Shown here: positions 1-9,592 of the stretch, piece after piece | Numbering within the stretch: the first letter of the stretch is position 1 | Layout: each line of letters starts with the position of its first letter | Assembly (NCBI GenBank): GCA_029959615.1 | Contig: JASCOD010000001.1 | Span: forward strand, 186,001 to 250,000 | Direction: 5' to 3' | DNA: 64,000 nt | Source: Flavobacteriaceae bacterium PS02338 | GTDB lineage: Bacteria; Bacteroidota; Bacteroidia; Sphingobacteriales; Sphingobacteriaceae | The notes under the pieces: model-generated | The model's input: only the letters and a program-made list of their open reading frames with translations | Database searches by the model: none | What the model was told of the DNA's origin: nothing | Position numbers and translations under genes: made by a program

Positions 1-1617
1 GCCAGTTGGCTTACGTTTGTAGTCAACTGGCGCACTGGTAAACTTCCCATCCTCAGAAGGATTGTCGGAATAAATGATCATTGCGTTAGCTAAAAGCGAG
101 AGAATTCCCAAGCGTTTTAAGCGCTGTCCTCCCTCATGTTTTTTCATCAATCCTAGCGACAAATCGTTGTAAACAAAGTCTACCTTTCCTTTGGCCACTT
201 CGTCATTTGCTTTAATATCGAAAGCTAAACTACGCACCAAACAACTCTTAATTTGTAGCATTGCCAAGGGTTTAGTGATATAGTTCAATTGGCGTCCGTC
301 CATGTTCAGCAATTGCCCTTGATAAGAAAAATCGGCCTTGGGAGCCATCATATCAAACTTAAATCCAACGTTAAGCTTCCCCTGCTCCATCAAATAACTT
401 TGCAGATTAGCTTCTATAATTGGATCTTTCTTTTTGTATTTGTATTGATTGGTCACATTGCTAATCACGCCAGAGGTATTGTTAAAACTAATTCTGCCAC
501 GTTGCCTGCTCTTTACATCAAACTCCGCATAAGTGATATCTAACCTATTTAAATTTATCTTCTTTATGGTAATCGGTATCTTAATTTTTTGCAAGAGCTG
601 ATGGGGAAATCTTCCCGTTTTATCTTTCAATAATTTTGGATAGGAATTATCATTAAACACCGACAAAACGCCATTGGCAATGCTCATCTCTTGAGCTAAC
701 ACTTCGCGATTTTTAATGTAGGCAAACAAATTAATGCCGTAAAAATCAATATTGTTCAATTGTAGAGAATACCGGTCTCTGGCATATCCATTTACTTTCG
801 CAAATTCTTGTTCAGAATAACGCGGCTGTAGCGCAAATTCTTTAATGTTCAATTTCTTTTCCGACGCACTAAACTCAAATTGGCTAGCTTTAATGTAATA
901 CATGCTATCTGGCGTGGCGAAAGTGTAATTATTTAGGTAAACATAGGCGTCCTTTAACAAGTAAAACCTGCTTTTATCCTTTGCAGAAGCAGAATCAATT
1001 AACCAATCTTTTAAGGTAATGGTGATGTTAGAAATCGTATCTATATCAGGCTTTGCATGATTATTATTTACGTATTTGAAACTTGCATTTTTGAAATCAA
1101 TAGCCTTTACATGCAGTGCAGTAAAAATATTCTTAATATAGTCGTAAGGTGATTTTTCTGGCTGAGGTAGCTTGTCTTCATTAAAAGCTAAAGATTTGTT
1201 CATCATCGTGATATGTGGCCTATCGAACAAAATCAAATCAATCTCCAATCTTTTATCAAAATAGATTTTAAAGGGATGAAAGTTTTTAATGCTTAGCTTT
1301 TGAAGTTTGATAACGTACAAATTATTAGGCGCTTTTTTTTGCAACACTAATTTCTGATACACCTTGGTATCTGGCACAAGTCTCACTTCAGTTAAGGATG
1401 CATTTCCTGTAAGTGGATTTACACTCACTTTATCGAAATGTATTTCGTAAAGGCCATTGGTTGCTTTATTGATTACCGCCCCCAACTCTTGCTGTACAAT
1501 AGGTTTTATTTTTCCAGCAATGTACCAAGAAGCACCAATGATGATCGCAATAAAAAAAAGCAACACGCTTAAAATCCATTTTATTCTTCTTTTCTTTTTA
1601 GATGTGGATTTCAGCAT
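1..1617 (-). CDS. AsmA/DUF748-like membrane-anchored protein, 3' end cut off
   Basis: The minus-strand frame opens with ATG at 1617 and stays open to the window edge (539 codons seen), so the C-terminus is missing. A lysine/arginine-rich N-terminus is followed by one membrane segment (about residues 13-33). The rest is a long, beta-rich periplasmic-type region without catalytic motifs. It is clearly paralogous to the complete 568-aa protein at 2649-4355: the post-membrane segment matches throughout, including a shared LTG motif, the phrase PDT followed by a V, and the KLxxL spacing. AsmA/DUF748-type proteins are linked to envelope lipid transport and assembly in other bacteria; a role here is inference. 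Judging from the paralogue, roughly 30 residues lie outside the window. The BRO-N gene lies divergently upstream. Confidence 0.7.
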   Translation of the reverse strand, partial: MLKSTSKKKRRIKWILSVLLFFIAIIIGASWYIAGKIKPIVQQELGAVINKATNGLYEIHFDKVSVNPLTGNASLTEVRLVPDTKVYQKLVLQKKAPNNLYVIKLQKLSIKNFHPFKIYFDKRLEIDLILFDRPHITMMNKSLAFNEDKLPQPEKSPYDYIKNIFTALHVKAIDFKNASFKYVNNNHAKPDIDTISNITITLKDWLIDSASAKDKSRFYLLKDAYVYLNNYTFATPDSMYYIKASQFEFSASEKKLNIKEFALQPRYSEQEFAKVNGYARDRYSLQLNNIDFYGINLFAYIKNREVLAQEMSIANGVLSVFNDNSYPKLLKDKTGRFPHQLLQKIKIPITIKKINLNRLDITYAEFDVKSRQRGRISFNNTSGVISNVTNQYKYKKKDPIIEANLQSYLMEQGKLNVGFKFDMMAPKADFSYQGQLLNMDGRQLNYITKPLAMLQIKSCLVRSLAFDIKANDEVAKGKVDFVYNDLSLGLMKKHEGGQRLKRLGILSLLANAMIIYSDNPSEDGKFTSAPVDYKRKPTG

Positions 1618-1799
1618 TATGGACTTGGAACTAAATTAACTAATCCCAAGATACAGATTTTGAACTAATTTTGAATTATTGAATTTTTAAATGACCAATA
1701 GGATTAAATCTTATAGAACCAACTTCTATTTCTTCTTGAATTTTAACGTTTTTATCAGCAGAACCATTTTATTATATTTACGATACATTTACTACAGCT

Positions 1800-2645
1800 A
1801 TGATAAAAGAAAATGCTATAAAAATATTCGAACAAAAACAGGTTCGTACTCATTGGGACGAGGAACAGGAAAAGTGGTACTTTTCCATTGTTGATGTAAT
1901 TGGCATTTTAACGGAAAGCTCCAATCCAAGGAAGTATTGGAGTGTGCTTAAAACACGATTAAAAACGGAAGGAAGCGAGTTGGCTACAAATTGTAGTCAA
2001 CTGAAAATGCACTCAGCAGATGGAAAGTTGTACAATACTGATGTGGCGGATACCGAGCAACTTTTCCGTTTATTACAATCTGTTCCATCTAAAAACGCCG
2101 AGCCTTTCAAATTATGGCTTGCAAAAGTCGGCCGCGAACGTTTAGACGAATTAGAAGATCCTGAAATTGGTATCGATCGCATAATGGAAACCTACTTAAA
2201 AAAGGGCTATAGTAAAGAATGGATTAATCAACGGCTAAAAAGTATTGAAGTTCGGAAAGAGCTTACCGACGAGTGGGAAAATAGAGGTGTTAAAAAAGGG
2301 CAAGAATATGCTATACTTACCGATGAAATAACCAAAGCCTGGAGTGGTTTCTCTGTAAAAGAGTACAAAAAGCATAAAGAGCTTAAAAAAGAAAATCTTC
2401 GAGATAACATGACCAATCTTGAATTGGTGCTTAATATGCTGGCAGAAGCTACCACTACGGAAATAAGCAAGGAGAAAAAACCCAAGAACTTTGCAGAAAA
2501 TAAGGAAATAGCTAATCAGGGTGGAACAATTGCAGGAAACACAAGAAAAGAGATAGAAGCAAAAACCGAGAAAAAAATTGTGACAACAGCCAATGCCAAA
2601 TCAATACTTAAAACTAAAGAAGAACATAAAGGAATAAAAGAATGA
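1800..2645 (+). CDS. BRO-N domain (prophage antirepressor-like) protein
   Basis: 281 aa. Residues about 1-110 look like a BRO-N domain: an N-terminal strand, a HWDEEQEKWYFSIVDVIGIL-type segment, then a KYW motif and a DTEQLFRLLQSVPS segment. The family is widespread in phages and in bacterial chromosomes and binds DNA; some relatives are antirepressors or damage-inducible proteins. The C-terminal half is charged, lysine/glutamate-rich and of low complexity, and I recognise no domain in it. There are no phage genes around it. It sits between two paralogous AsmA-like genes, and its stop lies three bases from the stop of the convergent gene, with no terminator visible between them. The start at 1800 is the first ATG of the domain. 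Specific function unknown. Confidence 0.75.
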   Translation: MIKENAIKIFEQKQVRTHWDEEQEKWYFSIVDVIGILTESSNPRKYWSVLKTRLKTEGSELATNCSQLKMHSADGKLYNTDVADTEQLFRLLQSVPSKNAEPFKLWLAKVGRERLDELEDPEIGIDRIMETYLKKGYSKEWINQRLKSIEVRKELTDEWENRGVKKGQEYAILTDEITKAWSGFSVKEYKKHKELKKENLRDNMTNLELVLNMLAEATTTEISKEKKPKNFAENKEIANQGGTIAGNTRKEIEAKTEKKIVTTANAKSILKTKEEHKGIKE

Positions 2646-2648
2646 AAG

Positions 2649-4355
2649 CTATTTCTTCTTAGGCTCCTCCATTTTTTTCATCGGAACAATACCAATACCT
2701 ACAATCTCCCTCATTCCCTTAAAGATGGTCTTCCACATGATGTTAAAAAACGAAGCCTGTGGTACACGTTCATGCGTTACCGCTGCTATTCTTCCTTTTT
2801 CTCCAGCTATGTTGTCATCCTTAATAAGTAATGTATTAGCTAAAAACGACAACAAGCCTTTCTTTTTTTCCTTTCCTTCGCTGTCTTCGCCAAGCATTTT
2901 AATTTTCAAATCCTTGTAGTAAAAACGAACCGTTCCCTTAGCTCCATTACTATTTGCAGCTACATCGAAACTAGCAGCACTCACTTTTCCACTTTCAATT
3001 TCAATTTGCCCTAAAGGTTTGGAAATAGCATTAAGTGCTTTCAGATCAAAACTCCCAACTGTACCTTGGTAACTAAACGCAGCGTTTTTTGCAGTCAAAT
3101 TAAAATCAATTTTAACATTCAATTTTGCAGCGCCCATTACGTAAGTGGTTAAATCTGCATAAGCGTGGTTTTTTGTTGAAAGGCGAGAACTATCATTCGT
3201 CAAGTTACTTACTACCCCATTTAAGCCACTCAGTTTTACCGTTCCAATCTCCTTAGTTTTTGGATTATACTCTCCATAGGCAACATTTACTTTGGCAATT
3301 TTTAATCGTTCTACAACCGTTGGAATGGGCAAACGTTTCAATGCCATATGCGGAAAATTCCTCGCTTTATCTATAGCCGGAGGAGACAACTCTCTATTCA
3401 TAAAAACATCAACTTCCGCAGGGCCTAAACTAATTTCCTTTACATGCAGTTCACCGTCTTTATTCAATTTAACATAATCGATATCAGTTAAATTAATTTC
3501 CTTAAAACTTAAATCATAGCGATCTTTCTGCGCACTGTACTTTCTACTAAAAGCAACCTTAGCATACATTGGCACCATTTGAAATCCACGAACTTCTAAA
3601 TTTTTGCCCGTAATAGAACCTCTCAAGGTATCCAATTTTAAGGTGTACATCTTATCCTTTGTTTCAGATTTATAGCCTAGTAACTCAAAACCAATATTTT
3701 TGCTATGAAAAATTCGAGTCGTATCAAATTGTGCTGCAGAATCGATTAAAATATCTTTAACATTTACCGAGAGATGCTTAATCTGGTTTAGCTTTTTCTT
3801 TCCATTGTAATAATCAAAATCAGCATCAATAATCTTAACCTGTCCAACTGCAATTGATTTTAAGGTTTTAGAGATCTGCTGATACAAAGTCCTTTCGTCT
3901 TTTACTGTGTCTGGACGCTTAGGTACTTTCTGATAAATCATATCAATAGATGGATGGTCTAAAATAATTGCAGTTAAAGCCACTTTTTTCTTAAAATATG
4001 CGGTAAGAATTCCAACTCTGGATATTTTTAAATGTGCTAGCTTTATTCTGAAAAGATGCGTTGGAGCCTGCCTCTTTTCTTTCAATTGATTAAAAACGTT
4101 AGTATCTGGCATTAAACTAATGCTGTCTAAAACCGCCGTTCCAGTTAATAAATTGAGGTGGACATCTTTGAAATCTATCTTGTACAAATCATTAGATGCA
4201 TTACCTACACCTTCTTTAATTTTTGTGGTTAAAATTGGCTTCCATTTGGTACTTAAGATAATTGCACCAATACTTAACAAAATGATAATCGCAGCTACAA
4301 CGCCACCAATCCAATACCAAAATTTACGTTTACGATAGAAAGTGGTTTTACTCAT
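2649..4355 (-). CDS. AsmA/DUF748-like membrane-anchored protein
   Basis: 568 aa, complete. A basic N-terminus precedes one membrane segment (about residues 13-36: WYWIGGVVAAIIILLSIGAI). The remainder is a long region predicted to lie outside the cytoplasm, rich in alternating hydrophobic residues as in AsmA/DUF748 repeats. It ends in a lysine-rich tail. No catalytic residues are seen. It is paralogous to the partial gene at 1-1617, so the two are a duplicated pair on the same strand, now separated by the BRO-N gene. Members of this superfamily take part in outer-membrane biogenesis; which lipid or partner applies here cannot be told from the sequence. Confidence 0.7.
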   Translation of the reverse strand: MSKTTFYRKRKFWYWIGGVVAAIIILLSIGAIILSTKWKPILTTKIKEGVGNASNDLYKIDFKDVHLNLLTGTAVLDSISLMPDTNVFNQLKEKRQAPTHLFRIKLAHLKISRVGILTAYFKKKVALTAIILDHPSIDMIYQKVPKRPDTVKDERTLYQQISKTLKSIAVGQVKIIDADFDYYNGKKKLNQIKHLSVNVKDILIDSAAQFDTTRIFHSKNIGFELLGYKSETKDKMYTLKLDTLRGSITGKNLEVRGFQMVPMYAKVAFSRKYSAQKDRYDLSFKEINLTDIDYVKLNKDGELHVKEISLGPAEVDVFMNRELSPPAIDKARNFPHMALKRLPIPTVVERLKIAKVNVAYGEYNPKTKEIGTVKLSGLNGVVSNLTNDSSRLSTKNHAYADLTTYVMGAAKLNVKIDFNLTAKNAAFSYQGTVGSFDLKALNAISKPLGQIEIESGKVSAASFDVAANSNGAKGTVRFYYKDLKIKMLGEDSEGKEKKKGLLSFLANTLLIKDDNIAGEKGRIAAVTHERVPQASFFNIMWKTIFKGMREIVGIGIVPMKKMEEPKKK

Positions 4356-4470
4356 AAGGTTTTATGTATGTACCTGTAAAGACAAAAAAAAACCACTATT
4401 GTTTTTTAGTCCAATCCACTTTGGAAATTAAAATTCCAAATACTAACTTCGGCCAAAACCATAAACAAAC

Positions 4471-5976
4471 ATGAAATTAAAATCTTTATTGACGCTTTCC
4501 CTGCTATCGTGGGCAGGCTTTACTACGTTTGCACAAACCCAGTTGGCCATTAATCCAAAACCCAATTTCTATCTAGCATCCCACATTAGAAAAACGTTTG
4601 GATTAACAGCTGACATCCCTAATCATGGTGTCGCCATGACTATCAATACAACCAATAAAAAATTTGGTGTAACATTAATTGATGATAAGACCAAACAATT
4701 ATGGCTTGTGGAATTAGATGGGCATCCGCTTTCTATAAATCAATACAATGGCAATATCATTATTGTTTACTCAGCGGATAAAACCTTTTTTGGAGGCGTA
4801 AAAAATGAATACAGTGCAAGAATTCTAGATGTTAAAAACGGTAATACGATTAAAGAGCAAAAAATTTATGAAGGCAGTGCAGATTACCATGAGGACCCTG
4901 AATTTTACTTCTCTAATGAAAGGGGCAACTTCACACTAATCTCTAGAGAAACCGATCTAAAAAAAGGATTAAAAGTTAGCCTAAATCCTTTTGTAGATGC
5001 TATTTCAGCGGCAAAAGAAAAATTCGGGACTACTAGAAATTATGCAATCCTAAACTTTAATGAAAATTTACAACCCTCTAAAATCATCTCACCCAAATTT
5101 TATCAGGGGCAAGCATTTAAACATTTTTTAACAGAATCTGGAAATATCGTATTTGCCCATTATAATGGCGTAGAAAAACAAATATTATTTGACTTTTACA
5201 ACCATACACAGGACAAACCAACCTCACAAGTCGCCTTAAAAATCAATGATGCCAAAAGCTTTGATGAGATTTCTTCTGAACTAAAATATAATCCGCTTAA
5301 TCAAGAATACTACGTTGCCCTTTTTTACGAAACAACAAGCAAAGCAAAAAAATTAGTTGTAGGAAAAATAGACTTCGCATTAGGGAAAATGACAACTAAA
5401 GAAGAAGTTATAGACAAAGACACCTTCAATGGTTGGAGTAAAAATTATACACCAGTAAATAAAAAGCTAGATGACTTTAAATTGAGCAACTATTATTACC
5501 TTAACCTTGCTGGTTTAGAAATTGTAAATAATAAGGTAGCAGTAGAATTTACCTCTAGTTTTGTAGAAAGAAGCAGGAGCTATATTAACTACACCTCCCA
5601 ATCTTCGCTTATTAAGTTTTTTGACAAGGATTTAGGCTTTAGTTTTCAGACTATTTTCCCAAGATTTCTTTATGGCATGAGCGATGATTTAGCCAGCCTA
5701 AGTTTTATAACCAATGGCAATACCGCTACAATTATTGGGAACACTAAAAATGGCCAAGCATCTTATACACCCGTATACATGAAAATAGACCTGAATAAAG
5801 GCACTATTTTAAATTACGACAAACTTCCTAACCAGGGTATTGACGATATGTTTTATATCAGAACAAAAAACATTAGAAAGTTTAACAACGAAAAAGTTTT
5901 ATTAACCTATACAGAACGTTTTGGTGGCTTAAAGTCTAAATACGATACTATACTGCAAGTAATAGAAACAAAATAA
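4471..5976 (+). CDS. secreted protein of unknown function
   Basis: 501 aa. The N-terminus is a clear Sec signal peptide ([20 protein letters not shown] then AQ, probable cleavage near residue 21), with no lipobox cysteine. The mature part is rich in beta-strand-like alternation and in short phrases such as [14 protein letters not shown], which would fit a beta-propeller or similar all-beta fold, but I recognise no family. It is transcribed divergently from the AsmA-like gene (115 bp between starts) and precedes miaB on the same strand. The gap to miaB carries a separate promoter-like element, so the two are probably separate units. Function not assigned. Confidence 0.75.
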   Translation: MKLKSLLTLSLLSWAGFTTFAQTQLAINPKPNFYLASHIRKTFGLTADIPNHGVAMTINTTNKKFGVTLIDDKTKQLWLVELDGHPLSINQYNGNIIIVYSADKTFFGGVKNEYSARILDVKNGNTIKEQKIYEGSADYHEDPEFYFSNERGNFTLISRETDLKKGLKVSLNPFVDAISAAKEKFGTTRNYAILNFNENLQPSKIISPKFYQGQAFKHFLTESGNIVFAHYNGVEKQILFDFYNHTQDKPTSQVALKINDAKSFDEISSELKYNPLNQEYYVALFYETTSKAKKLVVGKIDFALGKMTTKEEVIDKDTFNGWSKNYTPVNKKLDDFKLSNYYYLNLAGLEIVNNKVAVEFTSSFVERSRSYINYTSQSSLIKFFDKDLGFSFQTIFPRFLYGMSDDLASLSFITNGNTATIIGNTKNGQASYTPVYMKIDLNKGTILNYDKLPNQGIDDMFYIRTKNIRKFNNEKVLLTYTERFGGLKSKYDTILQVIETK

Positions 5977-6024
5977 CCGATTTGTAAAATTACTGCCATT
6001 CTGTCATTTATTATATAATTTTCG

Positions 6025-6032
6025 TACTTTTG
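6025..6032 (+). promoter_or_regulatory. candidate -7 element for miaB
   Basis: TACTTTTG matches the Bacteroidota -7 consensus TAnnTTTG and lies 23 bases before the miaB ATG. No convincing -33 TTG/TTTG is seen at the usual spacing, so this is a moderate call. Confidence 0.45.
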
Positions 6033-6055
6033 AACCTCGTAAATTATATTTTTTG

Positions 6056-7591
6056 ATGATAGATTTTAAGCTTCAGGATAAAACACACGACGAAACCCGC
6101 CAAGGGGAAGCATTGTTGTTAGAAGGAAAAAGTGGTGACGGTAAAAAGCTGTATATAGAAAGCTATGGATGCCAAATGAATTTTGCAGATAGCGAGATCG
6201 TAGCGTCTATTCTTTCCGAAACAGGTTTTGAAACTACTAACGACTATCACAATGCCGACGTAATTTTCATCAACACTTGTTCTATCAGAGAAAATGCGGA
6301 GCAACGTGTACGCAATAGGCTATCACAATTCGGCGTTGAAAAACGTAGAAACCCAAAATTGGTAGTTGGTGTTTTAGGCTGTATGGCCGAGCGCTTGAAA
6401 GCCAAATTCTTGGAGGAAGAGAAATTGGTAGATGTAGTGGTTGGTCCAGATGCCTATCGTGATTTACCGAAGTTGATCAATCAGGTTGAAGATGGTCATA
6501 AAGCAGTTAATGTAATTCTATCTCGGGAAGAAACCTATGCAGATGTAAGCCCAGTTCGTTTAAATACCAATGGAATTACCGCTTTTGTAACTATTATGCG
6601 TGGTTGCGATAACATGTGTTCTTTCTGCGTAGTGCCCTTTACAAGAGGTAGAGAAAGAAGCAGAGATCCTTTTTCTATTATAAAAGAAGCAAAAGAGCTG
6701 TTTGAAAATGGTTATCGCGAGGTTACTCTTCTAGGCCAAAACGTAGATTCTTATTTATGGAGTTCGGCTATTCCTGAAAAGAAAACTGCCGATGACACTA
6801 AAGACGAAATGAACACCTTAACCGGTGATGCTTTATTGGAAGCTTTAAGCAACAAGACAGATTTACCATCTGCTTTAATTAAAGAGCACTCGGAAGATTC
6901 AGTAAATTTTGCTCAGTTATTAGCTATGGTAGCAGAAATTCACCCAGATTTGAGGGTTCGTTTTTCTACCTCGCACCCTAAAGATATTACCGACGAGGTA
7001 CTTTACACTATCGCCAAATACGATAACATCTGCAACTATATCCATTTACCTGTTCAGTCGGGCAACAGCAGAGTTTTAGCGCTCATGAACAGAACCTATA
7101 CCAGAGAATGGTATATGAATAGAATTGATGCGATCCGCCGTATTATTCCTGGCTGTGCAATTTCTTCTGATATCATTGCCGGTTTTTGTACAGAAACCGA
7201 AGAAGAGCACCAAGATACGTTGAGCATTATGCATTATGCGAAGTACAATTTTGCCTACACCTTCTCTTACTCTGAACGCCCAGGAACTTTGGCTGCTCGT
7301 AAATATAAGGATGATGTGCCTGAAGATGTAAAAGCTCGTCGTTTAGCAGAGATTTTCAAAAAACAGCAAGAAGATTCACTAGCGTGCTTAGAAGAATTTG
7401 TTGGTAAAACAGTAAAAGTTTTAATCGAAGGATTTTCTAAAAAATCTGACAAAGAATATAGAGGCCGTAACGACGAAAATGCAATGGTAGTTTTCCCAGT
7501 TACCGACTCAGTAAAACCAGGAGAATACGCAAACGTTTATATTGAACGTTGTACATCGGCTACGTTGATAGGACGAGCAGTAAATAATTAG
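6056..7591 (+). CDS. miaB: tRNA-2-methylthio-N6-dimethylallyladenosine synthase MiaB
   Basis: About 511 aa. Radical-SAM methylthiotransferase that adds the 2-methylthio group to i6A37 of tRNAs reading UNN codons. The N-terminal MTTase domain carries [22 protein letters not shown] and GVLGCMAE, the three cysteines for the auxiliary Fe-S cluster. The radical-SAM motif is [15 protein letters not shown] (CX3CX2C). A TRAM-like domain closes the protein. Compared with the usual 440-460 aa it has an insertion of roughly 50 residues between LLGQNV and the VNFAQLL segment. The longest frame opens at TTG 6053; I prefer the ATG at 6056 directly after it. It is followed by a 74-bp gap rich in small inverted repeats, then the sigma-54 activator gene. 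Confidence 0.95.
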   Translation: MIDFKLQDKTHDETRQGEALLLEGKSGDGKKLYIESYGCQMNFADSEIVASILSETGFETTNDYHNADVIFINTCSIRENAEQRVRNRLSQFGVEKRRNPKLVVGVLGCMAERLKAKFLEEEKLVDVVVGPDAYRDLPKLINQVEDGHKAVNVILSREETYADVSPVRLNTNGITAFVTIMRGCDNMCSFCVVPFTRGRERSRDPFSIIKEAKELFENGYREVTLLGQNVDSYLWSSAIPEKKTADDTKDEMNTLTGDALLEALSNKTDLPSALIKEHSEDSVNFAQLLAMVAEIHPDLRVRFSTSHPKDITDEVLYTIAKYDNICNYIHLPVQSGNSRVLALMNRTYTREWYMNRIDAIRRIIPGCAISSDIIAGFCTETEEEHQDTLSIMHYAKYNFAYTFSYSERPGTLAARKYKDDVPEDVKARRLAEIFKKQQEDSLACLEEFVGKTVKVLIEGFSKKSDKEYRGRNDENAMVVFPVTDSVKPGEYANVYIERCTSATLIGRAVNN

Positions 7592-7602
7592 ATATGAGAT
7601 AT

Positions 7603-7660
7603 GCGTATTGAGATTTGAGACATGTCGTTGTCGCAATACGCTAATCGCAATACGCAATAC
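7603..7660. repeat. small inverted and direct repeats between miaB and the activator gene
   Basis: GCGTATTG at 7603-7610 is inverted as CAATACGC at 7634-7641, and CGCAATACG/CGCAATAC recurs just downstream. This looks like intergenic repeat filler typical of the group. A regulatory role is not supported. Confidence 0.5.
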
Positions 7661-7665
7661 TAATA

Positions 7666-8898
7666 ATGGATACACAAAGTATAAAACAACGTTTCGGGAT
7701 TATTGGCAACTCGCCTTTATTAAACCGAGCGATAGATACGGCAAGTCAGGTTGCGCCTACTGATATGTCGGTTTTAATTACTGGAGAAAGTGGAAGTGGT
7801 AAGGAAGTTTTTTCGCACATCATCCATCAATTAAGTGCTCGTAAACATGGGGCTTTTATTGCAGTAAATTGTGGTGCCATTCCAGAGGGAACCATAGATT
7901 CTGAATTATTTGGTCACGAAAAAGGTTCTTTTACTGGTGCACACGAAGCCAGAAAAGGTTATTTCGAGGTAGCTAACGGTGGTACAATTTTTTTGGATGA
8001 AGTTGCTGAACTACCCTTGGGCACGCAGGCTCGCTTGTTACGTGTGCTAGAAAGCGGCGAATATTTACGTGTAGGTTCATCCAAAGTTCAAAAAACAGAT
8101 GTAAGAATTATTGCCGCTACCAACGTTGATGTTTACAATAGTGTTAGAAATGGCAAATTTCGTGAAGATTTATACTATAGGCTAAACACCGTTCCTTTAC
8201 GCATTCCTTCACTAAGCGAACGCAAAGAAGATGTAAACCTGCTTTTTAGAAAGTTTGCCGCCGACTTCAGCGATAAATACCGCAGTCCCAGTATCCAGTT
8301 AGAGCCAGATGCCGTGCAAATGTTAAGCAACTATAGCTGGCCAGGGAATGTTCGACAATTGAAAAATATTGCAGAGCAGATTTGCGTATTAGAAAAGGAT
8401 AGAAATGTAAGTGCTCAAGCTTTACTAAATTATATTCCTAACGAGCAGAATAGCAATCTGCCAATGGCGGTAAACACATCCAGTAAGGAAGATTTTTCGG
8501 AAAGAGACATCCTTTACAAGGTATTGTTTGACATGAAAAAAGACATGATGGAGTTGAAGAAATTGGTTGCAGAGATTATCCAGAACGGAGGAAATACTGC
8601 TCATATTATGGCGGACAATCCTCAGTTTATCAATCAACTTTATCAGGAAGTAGATTTAGGCAATCATTCTTCGGAACCAACGTTAACTATCAAGCATCCT
8701 TCGCAAAACATCCCTAACGATTATAATTTTGCTCATGATGCAGAAGAAGTAGAAGAATCGTTGTCATTAATAGACAAAGAATCGGATTTGATTAAAAAAG
8801 CGTTGAAAAAGCACAAAGGCAAACGCAAATTTGCAGCTCAAGAGCTAGGTATTTCAGAACGTACACTTTATAGAAAAATAAAAGAGTTAAATCTCTAA
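7666..8898 (+). CDS. sigma-54 interaction-domain transcriptional activator (Fis-type HTH)
   Basis: 410 aa. An AAA+ domain starts almost at the N-terminus. Walker A is GESGSGKE, the sigma-54 contact loop is GSFTGA (a serine variant of GAFTGA), and Walker B is GGTIFLDE. These are followed by an arginine-finger region and a C-terminal Fis-type helix-turn-helix (AAQELGISERTLYRKIKEL). There is no receiver, GAF or PAS domain in front, so any input must come from a partner or from expression level. The middle region (about residues 265-370) is an acidic linker. The stop is four bases before the lptE start, and the activator-lptE pairing suggests co-transcription. Which promoters it controls is not shown. 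Confidence 0.9.
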   Translation: MDTQSIKQRFGIIGNSPLLNRAIDTASQVAPTDMSVLITGESGSGKEVFSHIIHQLSARKHGAFIAVNCGAIPEGTIDSELFGHEKGSFTGAHEARKGYFEVANGGTIFLDEVAELPLGTQARLLRVLESGEYLRVGSSKVQKTDVRIIAATNVDVYNSVRNGKFREDLYYRLNTVPLRIPSLSERKEDVNLLFRKFAADFSDKYRSPSIQLEPDAVQMLSNYSWPGNVRQLKNIAEQICVLEKDRNVSAQALLNYIPNEQNSNLPMAVNTSSKEDFSERDILYKVLFDMKKDMMELKKLVAEIIQNGGNTAHIMADNPQFINQLYQEVDLGNHSSEPTLTIKHPSQNIPNDYNFAHDAEEVEESLSLIDKESDLIKKALKKHKGKRKFAAQELGISERTLYRKIKELNL

Positions 8899-8902
8899 AC
8901 GC

Positions 8903-9415
8903 ATGAAGAAGATATTTTTGTTTTTGGCCGTAATTCTCGCTCTAGCAAGTTGTGGCTATAAATTTAACGGAGCCTCTATCCCTCCAACAATGAAAACCCT
9001 TAACGTTAGGTTTTTTGAGAATAATGCCCCATTGGTAGTACCTACGCTTGCTCAAACTTTTACTGAAGATTTGAAAGAACGTATCCGCACGCAAAGTAGA
9101 CTGAGTATTATAACAGGAGAAGCGGATGCCATTATGGAGGGAAGAATTACTGGTTACGACATTAAGCCCGTTGCATTTACAGACAATCGCCAGCCTACTG
9201 CGGGTGCTACCCGTCTAACCATTACGGTGCAAGTAAAATATACTAGTAACCTAGATACAGGGAAAGTAAAGACTAGTTTCGATGAGAGTTTTAGCGCTTT
9301 TAAAGAGTTTACATTGTCAAGTGGAGCTTTACAAAGTCAGGAACAGGCACTCATTAAACAGATTAACCAACAGCTTACAGAAAATATTTTCAACCGTGCT
9401 TTTGCACAATGGTAA
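8903..9415 (+). CDS. lptE: LPS-assembly lipoprotein LptE
   Basis: 170 aa. A signal peptide with lipobox (ALASCGYKF) marks an outer-membrane lipoprotein. The mature part matches the LptE family of this phylum: GYKFNGASIPP, the MKTLNVRFFENNAP stretch, LAQTFTEDLKERI and a GEADAIMEGRITGY segment. LptE plugs LptD and helps place LPS in the outer leaflet. It lies four bases after the sigma-54 activator gene and ahead of the acidic protein and secG, so this is an envelope-biogenesis cluster. Confidence 0.88.
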   Translation: MKKIFLFLAVILALASCGYKFNGASIPPTMKTLNVRFFENNAPLVVPTLAQTFTEDLKERIRTQSRLSIITGEADAIMEGRITGYDIKPVAFTDNRQPTAGATRLTITVQVKYTSNLDTGKVKTSFDESFSAFKEFTLSSGALQSQEQALIKQINQQLTENIFNRAFAQW

Positions 9416-9592
9416 TATGCCCCTGCCATTTGTCAATACCTACAAATGAAAGTCTGTAAACTAAACAATAATAGCTCCATCATCCTTAAACTCAGCTTTT
9501 GGAATTCATGCTCCTAGTAAAATCAATACAGGAACACCAATAAAACAATTCTATATCGATGGAAATTGTATTTCAATTGTTAACTTAGCGCA

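Noticed and set aside
1691..1894. 67-aa frame overlapping the start of the BRO-N gene
   Set aside because: Overlaps the conserved BRO-N start in another frame; low complexity and no resemblance to a protein family.
9416..9592. Open frame running up to the acidic protein start (GIHAPSKINTGTPIKQFY)
   Set aside because: It lacks a start codon and any family resemblance; probably chance or a remnant that cannot be supported.
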